64,000 bases of DNA from [Phialemoniopsis] sp. UDSM-2020 (lineage: Eukaryota; Ascomycota; Sordariomycetes; Thyridiales; Thyridiaceae): the NCBI GenBank assembly GCA_018873225.1, contig JAEILZ010000003.1, positions 5,208,001-5,272,000 of the forward strand, read 5' to 3'. Each line of letters begins with the position of its first letter. Position 1 is the first letter of the stretch. Positions 21,438 through 32,787 of this stretch are shown in pieces. The position numbers were made by a program, and so were the translations under genes. The notes under the pieces were generated by a model. It ran no database searches, was not told where the DNA came from, and was given only the letters and a program-made list of their open reading frames with translations.

Positions 21438-24022
21438 TTAGATACCAGCAGACGGCGGTGCCTCGCTCCCCACGCCGGAGAGGATCCACGACTCTGAGGT
21501 GTTGTCAAAGTCGATCGGCCCCAGCCCAAAGTCCATCCAGTGGTCGTCATCGTCACTGTTCCCCCTAAAGTCGACCGTGATGCCCGGCATGGTCAGCAAG
21601 TCCTGCTGCCCTGTCACTGGGAGCCCAGCCGCGACATAGGAGCCATGCCCATCTTCCACCATAGTGGGCCCACCAATATCTTGATTTGCATCTGCTTGAA
21701 CCTCCTGATGTCCTCCGTCCTGTTGCTGCGGTCTCACCGGCGGCCTGGGCATCGGCTGCTGAGGGGGTGCTGACGGCAGCGGCACGCCACTCCTCACAGC
21801 TCTATCCTTCAGCACCTCCAGGGCCTCCGCCAAGGCTTTCCTCGCGGCAGACAATATGGCCTCCTGCACCGGTATCCCCGCCAGCATGCCGTCCACCTGG
21901 CCCAGACAGCAAGAGTAGAAGCAATACGCCTTGATATTGGTCTCTCCCTCCTCGATGCGTTTGCGCGACAACGCCACGACGGAGGTGACGGCCTTGTACA
22001 AGTCCTTTTGCGAAAGCGTCATGCTGCCATCGAACCCAAGCAGCGACGGATCCTCGTGCAGCTGCTGAATCGCCTCGAAGGTTGCCGTCGTGCACACGTC
22101 TACGAGGACACACTTGAACAAACCCCGGCCATGTATACGAATCAAGTCCAGATCATCGTGCGCCGGCCCGGGCGACGCCACGGCGGGCGCCTCGTCGCCG
22201 CTGTGGCCGATCCTACCGGGCAGGTTGGCGTCGCCCGTCAGAATGGACACGAGCTGGATCGCGGCGTCGAGGTGCATGCGGCGCGAGTAGTAGTACTGCA
22301 CGTGGACGAGCGACTTGCGCGCCCAGGGCGCGTGCAGGGAGTGAAAAAAGCGGCGCGTCAGGATGTCGATGAGCTGCGCCTGGAAGGGCGTCGGCTTGTC
22401 CCGCTGAACGCCGAGGCCGACGTTGCGGCTCATCGAGTCGAGCAGGGCCGAGGCCGTGCGGCAGCAGCTGCTCAGCTCGCGGCTGAGGCGGAGCGCCTCG
22501 TTGTACGACTGGTCCGTGGCCAGGCCGTTGAGAAACTTGGCGATGCGCAGGCGCAAGGGTAAGGAGCGCAGCAGGAGGCGCTGGCACGAGGTCTGCGTGA
22601 AGACGGTGTCGGGCAGGGGCGGCTCGAGCATGGACTTGGGCCCGTCGGAGGCGAGCTGGTCGTCGTTGATGTTGCAGGGCGGGCCGCAGTCAAAATCCTC
22701 GAGGCTGACGAGGGGCGGCATGCCCGAGTCGAGACTGGCCTGGACAACAAACTCGAGAATAGTAGTCCACAGACGCCGACGCATCTCGATCTCGTACTGT
22801 GTCAGGCCGGCGAACAGCCCTGGGTCGCGGTGCAGGCCCATGGTGAAGGCGGTGTGCATGAGCGAGCCGGCTGAGATCCATATGAGGTCGTCGCCAAACT
22901 CGACGGCACTTGTCTGCCTGGACAGGATGACGAGGCAGTATACTTGGATCATCTCTAGGGTGAGTCTGTGCTTGCTAATTGTGGCGCCTTGCCAGGCGTG
23001 AGCTTTGACAATAGCACGACAGGCCACATTCCGTAGCTTTTCCTTCAAGCCCCCTGGCTCGTTGTCGTAAGTACAGCTGCCAATGGCCAGGACGATCAGG
23101 AACTTGGTGATAAAGACTTCAGTGGCTCGAGCAGGATTCTCCCAGTAACGCTTGCACTCGTTGCGAAAGGTGGGAATGTGCAGGATGCGAAACACCGTTT
23201 CAAAAGTGCGCAAATATGTTTCGACAAGCTGGTCGGCCACGTCCCGGGGAGGAATGGCCGCTATGAAGTCCTTGAGGCGATTCGAGTCCGACGGATTGAT
23301 AGCCTCGACATGACTGGACTTGAGTGCTCTGGACAGGAGTTTGCACTGGCGCAGCTGGCTGTGGAGGTCAGACTCTGACTCGAAGAACATCTGGTAGTTT
23401 ATATGATGCACTCTTCTGAACTAGTGACCGAGTTAGCAGTAAGTTCATCGATTGTTAGACGGCAGCTTCATCACACCTGGTCGATGAGGTTGTTGGCCCA
23501 GTGACTTTGACCAAAGAGCCGAGTCTTACAAACCCGGCCGCTGAGCCTGGGATGATAAGTCCCGATCAGTTCATGCATCCTTTCAATCTCATGCGCCGAC
23601 GCAGCATCGTCGTCAACATCTTCATACTCGTCACCATCGTAGTCCTGAGGCGAAGGCAGAGGCTGAAAGGCATTGTTCTTGGCAAAAGGGTGGCTAGAGA
23701 GACGTGATGATGATGAATCGTGGTGGTTGATGGAGGCGGTGGCGTTGTTGTTATTGTTGCTTGACCGCCCCGACAGGCCCGCGGCCGGGGAGTTAGCCTC
23801 CGATACCCTCCTGTGTGCCCCGGCAGCAGCCCGGTGCGGCACCTCATTGGCTGTGGGACCGTAGACGCAGTCGGCGCCATGCAGCGTGCACTGCCCACAC
23901 GGCAGCTTGCGGTCGCAGGCGATCTTGCGCCTGCGGCACTCTGTGCAAACGACGGCGGGCCGGCGCCGGCGCCGGATGGGCCTGTCCGCGGGGAATGGCT
24001 GTGCGGCGGCGGAGCTTGTCAT
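21438..24022 (-). CDS. Zn2Cys6 transcription factor with Fungal_trans domain
   Basis: Two exons (24022-23477 and 23420-21438) give 842 aa; the 56-nt intron (GTGTGA..TAG) joins in phase 0. The zinc cluster has cysteines at 26, 29, 36, 42, 45 and 52 (C-x2-C-x6-C-x5-C-x2-C-x6-C) behind an Arg-rich patch (RPIRRRRRP). A low-complexity linker (NNNNNATASINHHDSSSS, then an acidic DYDGDEYEDVDDD) leads to the middle homology region from about 200: VETYLRTFETVFRILHIPTF, then YCLVILSRQTSAVEFGDDLIW and MHTAFTMGLHRDPGLF with MRRRLWTTILEF. This is the classic Fungal_trans (PF04082) layout. The C-terminus is Gln/Gly-rich with an acidic end that may activate transcription. It is a nuclear regulator; targets are unknown. 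Confidence 0.9.
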
Positions 24023-24729
24023 TTCTGGTGATCAATGACAAGGCATCGATCAAAGTCTTGGGAAAATCGACACGGAAAGATCAGTCGCTAGGGCCGATGA
24101 TAAAAATGTTCAGGGTCGGTAGGCCTGCATGAAAGAAACATTGAAGGGATGACGCATGACTAGCCAATCAGCGAATTTCCCGCGGAGTTAAGCAATTTTA
24201 TCTGATGATCTGATAAGATAAGATGGATCGAGGGGTGGGTTGGGCGCTGAGTCACCAGTCGTATATACGAGTTTCCTTGTGTGAGGGTGTGAAGACGGCG
24301 CGCTAAATGTCAACTGGTGTCTGCACGCCGAGAACGGGGGTAGTTGCAATACTTTTTTCTATCAGTCTTCCTGGTGCCGAGGCCGGTGTGGCTGCTGTCT
24401 TGCAGCTCAAGCACCCACACCTCGCCAAACTCTCGGACCAAGTGGGACAGGGAAGGCTTCGAGGAGGGGTGGATAGCGGCCGGCGAACGGGACTTTCTGA
24501 TGTTCTGTGTATGTTGCATGAAATGCATATGTATAGCACATGATCGCGATGCCAAGATACCGCATGAAGGGAGGCCGTGCTATGCGCCCCGGCGTACGGA
24601 AACATCTAAGGTAGTTCTACAGTCTACTAGCCGCTAGTATTACAGATGGATATCGAAAAGAAAGTAACAAGAGAGGAAGCAAAAATGGGGAGAATCTCAT
24701 ATGCCCGCCTTCTTCCTTCGAGTGCCTCC
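24023..24729. other. Intergenic between tandem minus-strand genes
   Basis: This is the promoter of the Zn2Cys6 gene and the 3' flank of the flavoprotein gene. A GATAAG-like site lies near 24211-24222 (GATAAGATAAGATGG, two overlapping GATA cores). No gene was seen. Confidence 0.55.
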
Positions 24730-26123
24730 TCACGCCTTTTCGGGATCCCATTTTGCACCGAACATCTTCCAGACCTTCTTTGCCTCCATGTCTTCAGGCG
24801 TACCACCAATAGTGAGCAACACATCCTTGCCCTTGCTGTCGGGAATGTACATCACACTCTTGTCCTGCGATCAGCCGAAAGGCGTCAGTGATTCAAGCTT
24901 ATTTTCAATGTGAGCATGCACTAAGATGAATCCTTACCTTGCCAATGGTCAGCTTGATGGATCCTTCGACATCGTTCGGGTTGTAATTGCACTCGGGCTT
25001 GTTGTTGATCCGCGCGACGATGTTATACTGCACGATGGCCGACTGGAAGAACGCGGCGCGGGCCATCTTGCTGCCGCCCGTTCGTGCCACATCGCCAACT
25101 GCATAGACGTTCTGTGAACCCTTCTCGCCGGATATCACCTGCAGGGTGGGCTTGACGAGGATCTCCTTGGTGTCGCTGGCGACGGCCTCGGGGCAGTAGT
25201 TCTCTACAAGCTGTGAGTTGGGCCTTTGGCCCGTCGCAGGGATCTTGCAAGTCACTGTCAGCCATGTAGGCATTCCTTTGACATGGTATGATGAAACTTA
25301 CGATGTAATCATACGTGCTCTCGTGGCCATCTGGGAAGCGAAGGGTGCCGCCCACTCCAGACGCCAGAATCTCGGGCCGCTGTTCTAGTATGACCTCGAC
25401 GCCCAGTTCCTTGATCGGGTCCAGTGACGCATCGTGTAGCCTCTTGCCAAAGTGATTCAGCAGCTGTGCGCGCGAGTGAATGAGGGTGACCTTCTTGTCG
25501 GGATACCAGCTCTTGATGTCGGTCGAGACCTCAACGCCGACCGGACCGCCTCCGACCACAGCGATTCGGGTGGCCTTTTGCACCTTCTCCTGGAGGTTCC
25601 GCAGCTCGACGCACCCGTCGGCCTTCTCCCTCGAATTAAGATGGCTTGGGGGAGCTTGAGTAGTGCCGGTCGCAATCACGAGATAATCATAGGGAACCAC
25701 CTCGGCGTCTGCAAGCCTCACCTCCGACTCGGTGATCTCGAGCACTAGGCCCTGGATCCGCTCGAAAATGCCCTTCGGTCCGGCCGAGTCGAGCATCTCA
25801 TAAGGGATGAACGCCTTGTGCTCGTGGCCGGGCACGACGGAGAAGCGGGGGAAGGCAAAGACGTGGTGCAGGTGCGAGTTGGGCTCGATGAGGACGACGC
25901 GCCAGCCCGTGGGCAGGGACTGGCACAGGCGCCGGATGACCTCGATGCCGGCGAATGACCCGCCGATGACGACGACGGTGCGGCACTCGGAGGCCGGGCG
26001 GGCGGTGTAGGTGAAGCTGTGGATGATGGCGCGGACCTTGAAGCCGAGGCTGATGGCGATGATGTCGCCGAGGAAGGAGAAGGTCTTGCCCGTCAGGCGC
26101 AGGATCTCGCCGACTGGAGGCAT
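24730..26123 (-). CDS. AIF/FSP1-like FAD-dependent NAD(P)H oxidoreductase
   Basis: Three exons (26123-25302, 25243-24938, 24864-24730) give 420 aa, all joined in phase 0. Residues 48-60 form the FAD-binding dinucleotide fold (VVVIGGSFAGIEV); IAVVGGGPVGVEVSTDI near the middle is the NAD(P)H fold. YDYLVIATGT and DYIIPATGQRPNS are the usual pyridine-nucleotide disulfide oxidoreductase blocks. VYAVGDVARTGG is the C-terminal FAD-contacting motif. This matches apoptosis-inducing-factor-like / FSP1-type proteins that pass electrons from NAD(P)H to quinones. A hydrophobic N-terminus (FSFLGDIIAISLGF) suggests membrane attachment. At the first junction the acceptor that keeps the frame is CAAG at 25244, not the nearer CAG at 25254. 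Physiological substrate is unknown. Confidence 0.9.
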
Positions 26124-27880
26124 GGCTGCAGAAAGGGAGCCGTGTTCAGAAACTATAGATACCCGACACAAGAAAAGAATGTGTTTTCTGCGAATAGGAA
26201 AGTCGTGTTGTGTCGAAGCAGTGTCGTTGGCAACGATGTCCACACGCGTGGACAGGTTAGGAGGAGCGAGGAGGTGGTGTTAGTGAGAGATTAGATTGAT
26301 AAGATCTCGCGAGGTCCGAGAACGCAGACAAAGTCCAGAACCAGCCAAACGTCAATTTATTAGGGCAACACCAAGCTAAAATACATGCATAAACCTTGAG
26401 GGGTCCGCCTGTCCTCAGGGCGGCCCCCGAATTCTCGGCCGGTCACCTTGTCCGAGTGCGGCCATAAGCAGGCATTTGAGGGCTTCGGGGCACCCAAAGT
26501 GCGCGAGCTGAAAGGATGGTGCGTCTCGTTACGCGTCAGAAGACGGGTCTTGTTATCTAATGGAAAATAAGACAGCATGGCAGGCGTGGCACTCGCCCCG
26601 AAAAGCTGAATTCCCCGTGGGTCTTTGGGCATGCTTAACTCCGTACTGTGGAGCCGCGGAGCTGTGAATCGGCAAACTCGGTGATTGGTGTCGCGCCATA
26701 GGTGTCAATCTGGGTCAGATTAGTTCTTCATTGATATATTTCACCTTGATCGACTTGGGACACACCTTGGTCGTGATATTTCGCATTATGAGGGCTTCGT
26801 ACATTTGGAGCGCTGGGCGGGCGAACGGACCAAACGATACTTGAGTCAAACGCTACACAACAGTCACGTACGGCCACGTACAGTCGTCTTCCAAGCATGC
26901 CTTTCAACATGATGATCATAGTCATTTCTCTATGGGCCTTTGTTCGCTCGATCATGAGTAAATGAGTCCAGGGACGAGCTCGAGTGAGAACAACTACCAG
27001 CATGGACGGTGAGGTGGAAATTGAGTACGGGGTGTGTGTCTTTGGCGGCTGCCCGGTGCGGTGGCGTTCCATCAGGTGGAGATCCTAGGCGGCAATAAGC
27101 AGATCCAAGATTGAAGCAACGCTTGATCGTACGAAGTAGCGAATCGAGAGACACAAAGTGAATGTCGATTGTCAAACGTCTTGCTGCCTGCCGCGAGTGC
27201 GCTAGAGCAGCAATGAGATGACTGGCCTGGCCGGGGCGGCAGTCCTAGCCCAGAGTCCTCTCGGCGAGAGCTGTGGGGGTCCTAGCGCTAAAGGTCGCTC
27301 GTTCAGGGCTGCCTGGGCGGCCTCGATGCTCAGCTACGGGGGTTGAGATCGCCGCCTTGCCGCCTTAAAAGTCCCCACTTCTCTCGGCTCTGTCGAGGGC
27401 ACTCAGTGGGGAATCAAAACGACACTTCCCTCTGCCTAACGTCTGAGGAAATGCAGCTATCTCCAGGATCTTGCTGACGGTGATGCAATAATGGGTTTAA
27501 TTGGCATGCGGCTGCCAGATTCTAGTGGTCGATGGCAGCAGAAGGATTCGCGTGGCGGGGACAAGCTCTGGAGTCTGGAGCCAACTGGCGTTGACCTCAC
27601 CGTGCTGACTCACAGGTCGACATGCAGCACCAAGCAAGCACAGTCTCACTGATAGCACCAAATCCTAGGCATCAGGCCGCCATGGCTGGCCCTTTTCATC
27701 TGAACCTGGGAAGCATATAAGTACCAGGCTCTCTAATCTAATCATGTAGCAGAAATTCAGTCTTCATTCACTTCACTTTCTAAACATTCTTTTCTCATCC
27801 CACCTCAGCGTTGCGTTCAAGTTCTTCACCAAGAGCTGCCACATCATCACTCCCTGCGTTTCCTCACAAAATTCAGCACA
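26124..27880. other. Divergent intergenic region (1.76 kb)
   Basis: It separates the flavoprotein (-) and AAA ATPase (+) genes and holds both promoters. The part at 27220-27360 is GC-rich. A TATA-like site lies at 27716-27721, and an ATG-TAG start-stop pair at 27744-27749 may fall in the leader. No coding region was supported. Confidence 0.55.
27716..27721 (+). promoter_or_regulatory. TATA-like box of the AAA ATPase gene
   Basis: TATAAG lies 165 bases before the start codon. The 27722-27880 leader is C/T- and A-rich and contains TTCACTTCACTTTC-type pyrimidine tracts typical of fungal transcription start regions. Motif match only. Confidence 0.4.
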
Positions 27881-30105
27881 ATGGGGTACAGCGTCACGAA
27901 TGGCGATCACGCCAACGGTGACCTGAATGGCACCAAGGAGGCAAATGGCGTCAACGGCGTCAAGGAGACGAATGGTGTCAACGGCACCAAGGAAACAAAT
28001 GGTGTCAACGGCACCAACGGCACAGAGGCCAAGTCGGATGAGCTCGCCGTCACCAACGGTGTAAACGGCACCGACTCAAAGTCAGACGAGGCCGCCAGCA
28101 CCAAGGACGAGACTGAAGACGCCACCCCAAAATCATATGAGCCCGTCGGCTCCATCAGCAACGTCAAGAACCTCTACAAGGGTCCCGAAGACGACGACGG
28201 CGAGTGGACCTGGGTTGACCGGTACCCCGAGGATGTAGAGGAGGCAGCGGAGAACGAGGAGACGAAGCAGTTTGCTGTGATCGTCCGCAACAAGAAGAGC
28301 AATGACAGCCGCAAGAAGCTCGAGGCCGACTCCATCATCATCCAGAGCCCCTGGCTGAAGAAGGCGCTGGCCGAGATCCTTGCCGACTACGCTGGTGTGT
28401 ACTGCGAGTTGGACCGCCTTGAGTTTGACGCCCCCTTTGAGCCCTTTGTCCACCGCTGGACTGAGTACACCAAGTACATGCAGCGCGATGATATTGAAGA
28501 CAAGACCAAGGAGCACCTGACTCTGCTGCACGACATCCTCAAGTACGAGATTGGCTCCATGCTCAAGTCGTTTGAGGACTACGTTCTCAACGGCGTCATC
28601 ACATTTGACCACCTCTGGATGATCTTCCAGCCCGGTTCCGTCATTCTCTCCATGCACGACGACCACGAGGGCGGCACCATCTCGGCCTTCGAGCTCAAGG
28701 AGATCGAGTACCGCGAGAACAACATGGAGATGAAGATCTTGGACCTGACTTGCGACTGTGTCGACTGGGACGGCAGGAATTTCGGCCGAGCCAATGTTTC
28801 GATTGAGATCGGTCTCTTTATCGGCACCAAGGCCATCACCCAGCTCTTTGCTTACCCCCTGAGCTTTCACAAGGATAGGGACAATGTGAAGGAGAAGCTG
28901 ATTGCACGGGGCAAGATGTTTGAGGAGCTGGCGGGCATTCACTACAAGAAGTGAGTCAACACCCAAATCATGCCTCGTGGGAGCAACACAGACTAACTGA
29001 TATTCTCTTTAGCTATTCTGGGGCTGCCATGGGCTGGGACTGCAGGGGCAACCCCATCCCTATCGAGTGCGACGGCCGAATCATCCTAGATGCTCAGGCT
29101 TTCACGAGGTGGAGCCCTTACAGCTTCTACGTCAGCAGCGACTGGACGGAGAAGGATATCAAGATGATGGAGGACTATCAGAAGGAGCAGGGCAATCTGA
29201 AGGACGAAGACACCACCAAGATCATGGCGAAGAAGCTGACTCCCTATCACCACATGATTGCCAAGTCGCGAGGTCGCGGCTACTCCTTCAGGCTCAAGAC
29301 CTGGCTCAGCTTCTACTTTGACCAGTGTTCCGACATCACCTGGGACGAAGGTGCTTTCGACAAGCTGGTCCTCGATGCCGACCAAAAGGAGCTCATTCAC
29401 GCCATCTCCGAGTCGCAGCTCTCCAGCAGCGCGGCGGCGTCCTTCGACGATGTCATCTCAGGCAAGGGCCGCGGCTTCATCTGCCTACTCTCCGGGCCCC
29501 CGGGTGTCGGCAAGACCCTGACCGCCGAGGCCGTCGCCGAGGACCTTCGCGTCCCCCTGCACTCGCTCAGCTCGGGTGACCTGGGCTCGGACCCGGAGCG
29601 CCTCGACAAGCAGCTGCGCAGCGTGCTCGAGATGGTCGCGCGCTGGAAGGCCGTCCTGCTGCTCGACGAGTGCGACGTCTTCCTCGAGGCGCGCACCCCA
29701 CACGACCTCGAGCGCAACAAGGTCGTGTCCATCTTTTTGCGCACGCTCGAGTACTACGAGGGCATCCTGTTCATGACGACCAACCGCGCGGGCAACATCG
29801 ACGCCGCCTTCCAGTCGCGCATCCACGTCTCGTTCGAGTACCCGGGCCTGTCCAACGCGTCACGCCGGACCATCTGGCGCAACTTTTTGGACCGCGCGGG
29901 CCGTAACACCGACGTGTCGGACGCCGAGGTGGAGGTCCTGTCGCGGCTGGACCTCAATGGCCGGCAGATCAAGAACGTGCTCAAGACGGCGCAGCTGCTG
30001 GCCTCGCGGAAGAATACTACGCTGCGGCGGGGGCACATCGACACGGTGCTTGCGATCCAGAAGAACAGCCCTCTCATGCAGACGTCGTCGCACATTTATC
30101 TGTGA
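27881..30105 (+). CDS. AAA+ ATPase with N-terminal DUF7025-type region
   Basis: Two exons (27881-28950 and 29013-30105) give 720 aa; the 62-nt intron has a CTAAC branch site and splits an Asn codon. The first about 60 residues are an imperfect NGVNGTKET/NGVNGV repeat, clearly low-complexity. Residues about 100-420 match the region found before AAA domains in many fungal ATPases (DRLEFDAPFEPFVHRWTEY, HLWMIFQPGSVI, then FTRWSPYSFY). The AAA module follows: Walker A GPPGVGKT at 518-525, Walker B LLLDECD at about 572-578, sensor-1 MTTNRAGNIDAAFQSRIH, and DLNGRQIKNVLKTAQLLA as the sensor-2 region. It should be an ATP-driven remodelling enzyme; substrates are unknown. Not a proteasome or Bcs1-type protein by sequence. 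Confidence 0.92.
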
Positions 30106-30548
30106 TTGGCGTCTCTCTCTCACTTGCCTTTTCTCATGTTTGGGTTGGGACTACAGGGTTCTCACGGTTTATGACTGCATACTTGGGGCGTTTTTTTCAT
30201 GTTAGACTTACATTGATTGTAAGATAGCTTGGTTTTCTCTTAGAAATGACGACAACATTCGATATGCCTAGTGAAGTATCATGTTGTGGCGACAGTAAGT
30301 GACTTGTACTGCCTCGGACTTTGATAGCCACATTCGGGCTCGGCCCCACCTTTCTGCGTAGGGCATGCCAAGCCCGGCAGATCCACACATCACTCATCAC
30401 GCAAACACGCCGCATTTGATCTTACACCACAAGCAAGACACCCAGCAACACTTCACAGCCATTCGATCTTTGCAGAGCGTACATCCAGACCATAAAATAC
30501 AAACCCTAGCGGTCGCTATACTCATTCACTCGCTCTGGCTCGTCACAA
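30106..30548. other. Intergenic between tandem genes
   Basis: 443 bases contain the 3' flank of the AAA ATPase gene and the promoter of the third Zn2Cys6 gene. No repeat or coding region was seen. Confidence 0.6.
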
Positions 30549-32735
30549 ATGTCGCGCGGGATGGACCCTGACCCCGGCCCTCATAACGCGGGTCAACCCG
30601 CCACAGACACGCTCCGGCCAAGGCGCAGACGTGGGAAGGACGTCGAGCGCCACGCATGTAGCGTGTGCAGAGAGCGCAAGGTCCGTTGTGATAGGAGCCT
30701 ACCGAAATGCGGACGCTGTGTGCGGCTTCATGAGGACTGTAGCTACGACAGCTGGTCGACTGGACCTGTTGTAAGCCAGTCTTCTATGGCACGCCAACTA
30801 GCTGAACTACAGCAGCGTCTAGGTGAGCGTCCAGAATATTATATATGCGTGCTTGAGATCAACCACTGACTCGATTTACCATGCAAAAGCGAAAGCCGAA
30901 GCACTGCTTGCCATGGGTCCGGCGGTTCCTGGCGCTGCAAGTGAAGGATTCTTCCCAGCCAATGTGTATGGCACAAGTGTCACGATACCTCAAGTCCCTG
31001 CTCAGTCAATGAATGGGTTTGAAAGTCTGACGACTGATCTGGGGCTTGACATGGACCCTTTCGTCGACTTTGACGACGTGTTGGATCTCCCAGGCACCGC
31101 TTTTGAACCGATGTGAGTATACATGAGCACCGGTACAAGAGATGTGCTGATCCTCGAGTCCCAGCGTACCAAATGTATTCGATCCCACAGTGCCCGCAGA
31201 GACTCCCGGACTGAGTCACACACAGTCTGGCTTGGTCTCTTCGTCCTACCCTAATACTCAAGGCAGCGATCCTGAAGGCGTACCACCTGAAGACTTGTCG
31301 CAACTGTGAGTTGACCACCTCAAAATCTCAGACATCACAAGGTCTAACGCCGAAAACAGCTATGATGTGTACTTTAATACCTTGCACTTGTCGCTCCCCT
31401 TCCTCAGCCGTCGACGGTTCTCCAATGCACTCCTTGAGAACTCAACCTCTCACGCCCTGCAGAGTTTGAGCCATGCCGTAGCTCTTTTGGGCACAACGAT
31501 GTCGCCGCCTCATCGGGGCACTCAGAAGCGATGTTACCAGCTTGCACGGAGGTACTTCGACCTCTGCGAACAGGACGACCAAAGCGGGGACCTGGCCACT
31601 ATCGATGCTTTCCAGGCGCTAGTCCTGATCGTCAGATACGAGATGATGGCCCAGAGACTGGAGCGGGCGTGGATCACGATAGGCAGGGCCATTAGACTCG
31701 CCAAGATGCTGGACCTGCACCAAATTGACCGCGAGCCTTCCCCCGGCACAGCCACGTTAGACTTGCAACTGTCTCTCCCACTCACGCAAGACCCATCTCT
31801 TCTGGAGGAGAGGAGACGATCCTTCTGGACCTTGTACTTCCTGGAGAGCTATGTCAGCACTCGCACTGGTATGCCGTGCCATCTTGGCGAACCAAGCGTA
31901 AGTGGTCATATTGTTTTGTATTGTCATCACACTAATCCTTTGCCTAGACTTTCTCAGTCAGACTCCCCTCGCCTGGTGAGGTTGATTTGCAGCATAGCGG
32001 CCAGACCATGCCGTTCTTTGACACTGTCATCGGCAACTCAGACGCACACTCGGCAGCAGTTACGTCCTACGCCGGATGCGTCTTCATGGTCGAGCTCGCC
32101 CTGAGATGCTTCGAACACTCCCGGGACCATGTTAAAGATGCTGGTCAGACAGGTTTCTGGGACCGTCACTACGCGTTGGTGAGGGATGTCGCCGACCGGA
32201 CAAAGCTCCTGGCCAGACACTTTGATCTGTCCGTCGTAGCGGACGACCCCGTGGCGTTCTCTCTCCTGATGAACATGTGTTCGCTCGAAATCCACCTCCA
32301 CGACGCCGCCATCGCAGAGGTCGAACGGCAGGAGCTACCGGCGAGTATGGCGCTAGAGAGCCAGCGGCAGTGCATGAACGCAGCCGAGAGGATTTTCAGT
32401 GCCGTGCAGCACATGCTGGCATATCGAGGATCAGACGTGAGACTTCCGGCGCGCATGATGCCACCCCGTACCTGACTGGGCCGTACTAATTTTTCATGCG
32501 TTTCCTCTAGGGCGACTATCTCCACTTGCAGTCGACGTTTGTGGCGTGGCCCACCACGATGGCTATCAAGGCCCTGGGGCGAGAGACTTCTTTGCAAGGG
32601 CCCGCAAAGTCGAAGAGTTTGGTTGACATGTTGGTCGTGTTGATGAATGGTTTGGACAGAGTTGAAGACCAGACGGGCTACTGGCACTCAACTGTGCAGA
32701 ATCTTGTGGCAGAGGTGGCAGGCGGGGCAGAGTAA
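30549..32735 (+). CDS. Zn2Cys6 transcription factor, six exons
   Basis: Exons 30549-30822, 30890-31112, 31165-31305, 31360-31897, 31948-32436 and 32511-32735 give 629 aa with all phases closing. The zinc cluster has cysteines at 37, 40, 47, 54, 57 and 64 (C-x2-C-x6-C-x6-C-x2-C-x6-C) after an RPRRRRGK patch. Residues about 90-215 are an acidic Pro/Ser linker (LGLDMDPFVDFDDVLDL). The regulatory domain follows: YDVYFNTLHLSLPFLSRRRF, LVLIVRYEMMAQRLERAWI, AIRLAKMLDLHQID and RRRSFWTLYFLESYVSTRTGMP, which is the Fungal_trans (PF04082) pattern. Introns are 50-77 nt. It is the only strongly fragmented regulator here; the two other Zn2Cys6 genes have none or one intron. Targets are unknown. Confidence 0.88.
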
Positions 32736-32787
32736 GAGCCCGGAACAGCAGATGTATTAACGAAGATCCTCTAGTTTTGTGTATCTA

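Noticed and set aside
21244..21489. Minus-strand frame overlapping the 3' end of the Zn2Cys6 gene
   Set aside because: It begins inside the regulator's C-terminal coding region in another frame and shows no bias or domain.
22008..22562. Plus-strand frame of 184 codons in the Zn2Cys6 gene
   Set aside because: Shadow of the minus-strand coding exon.
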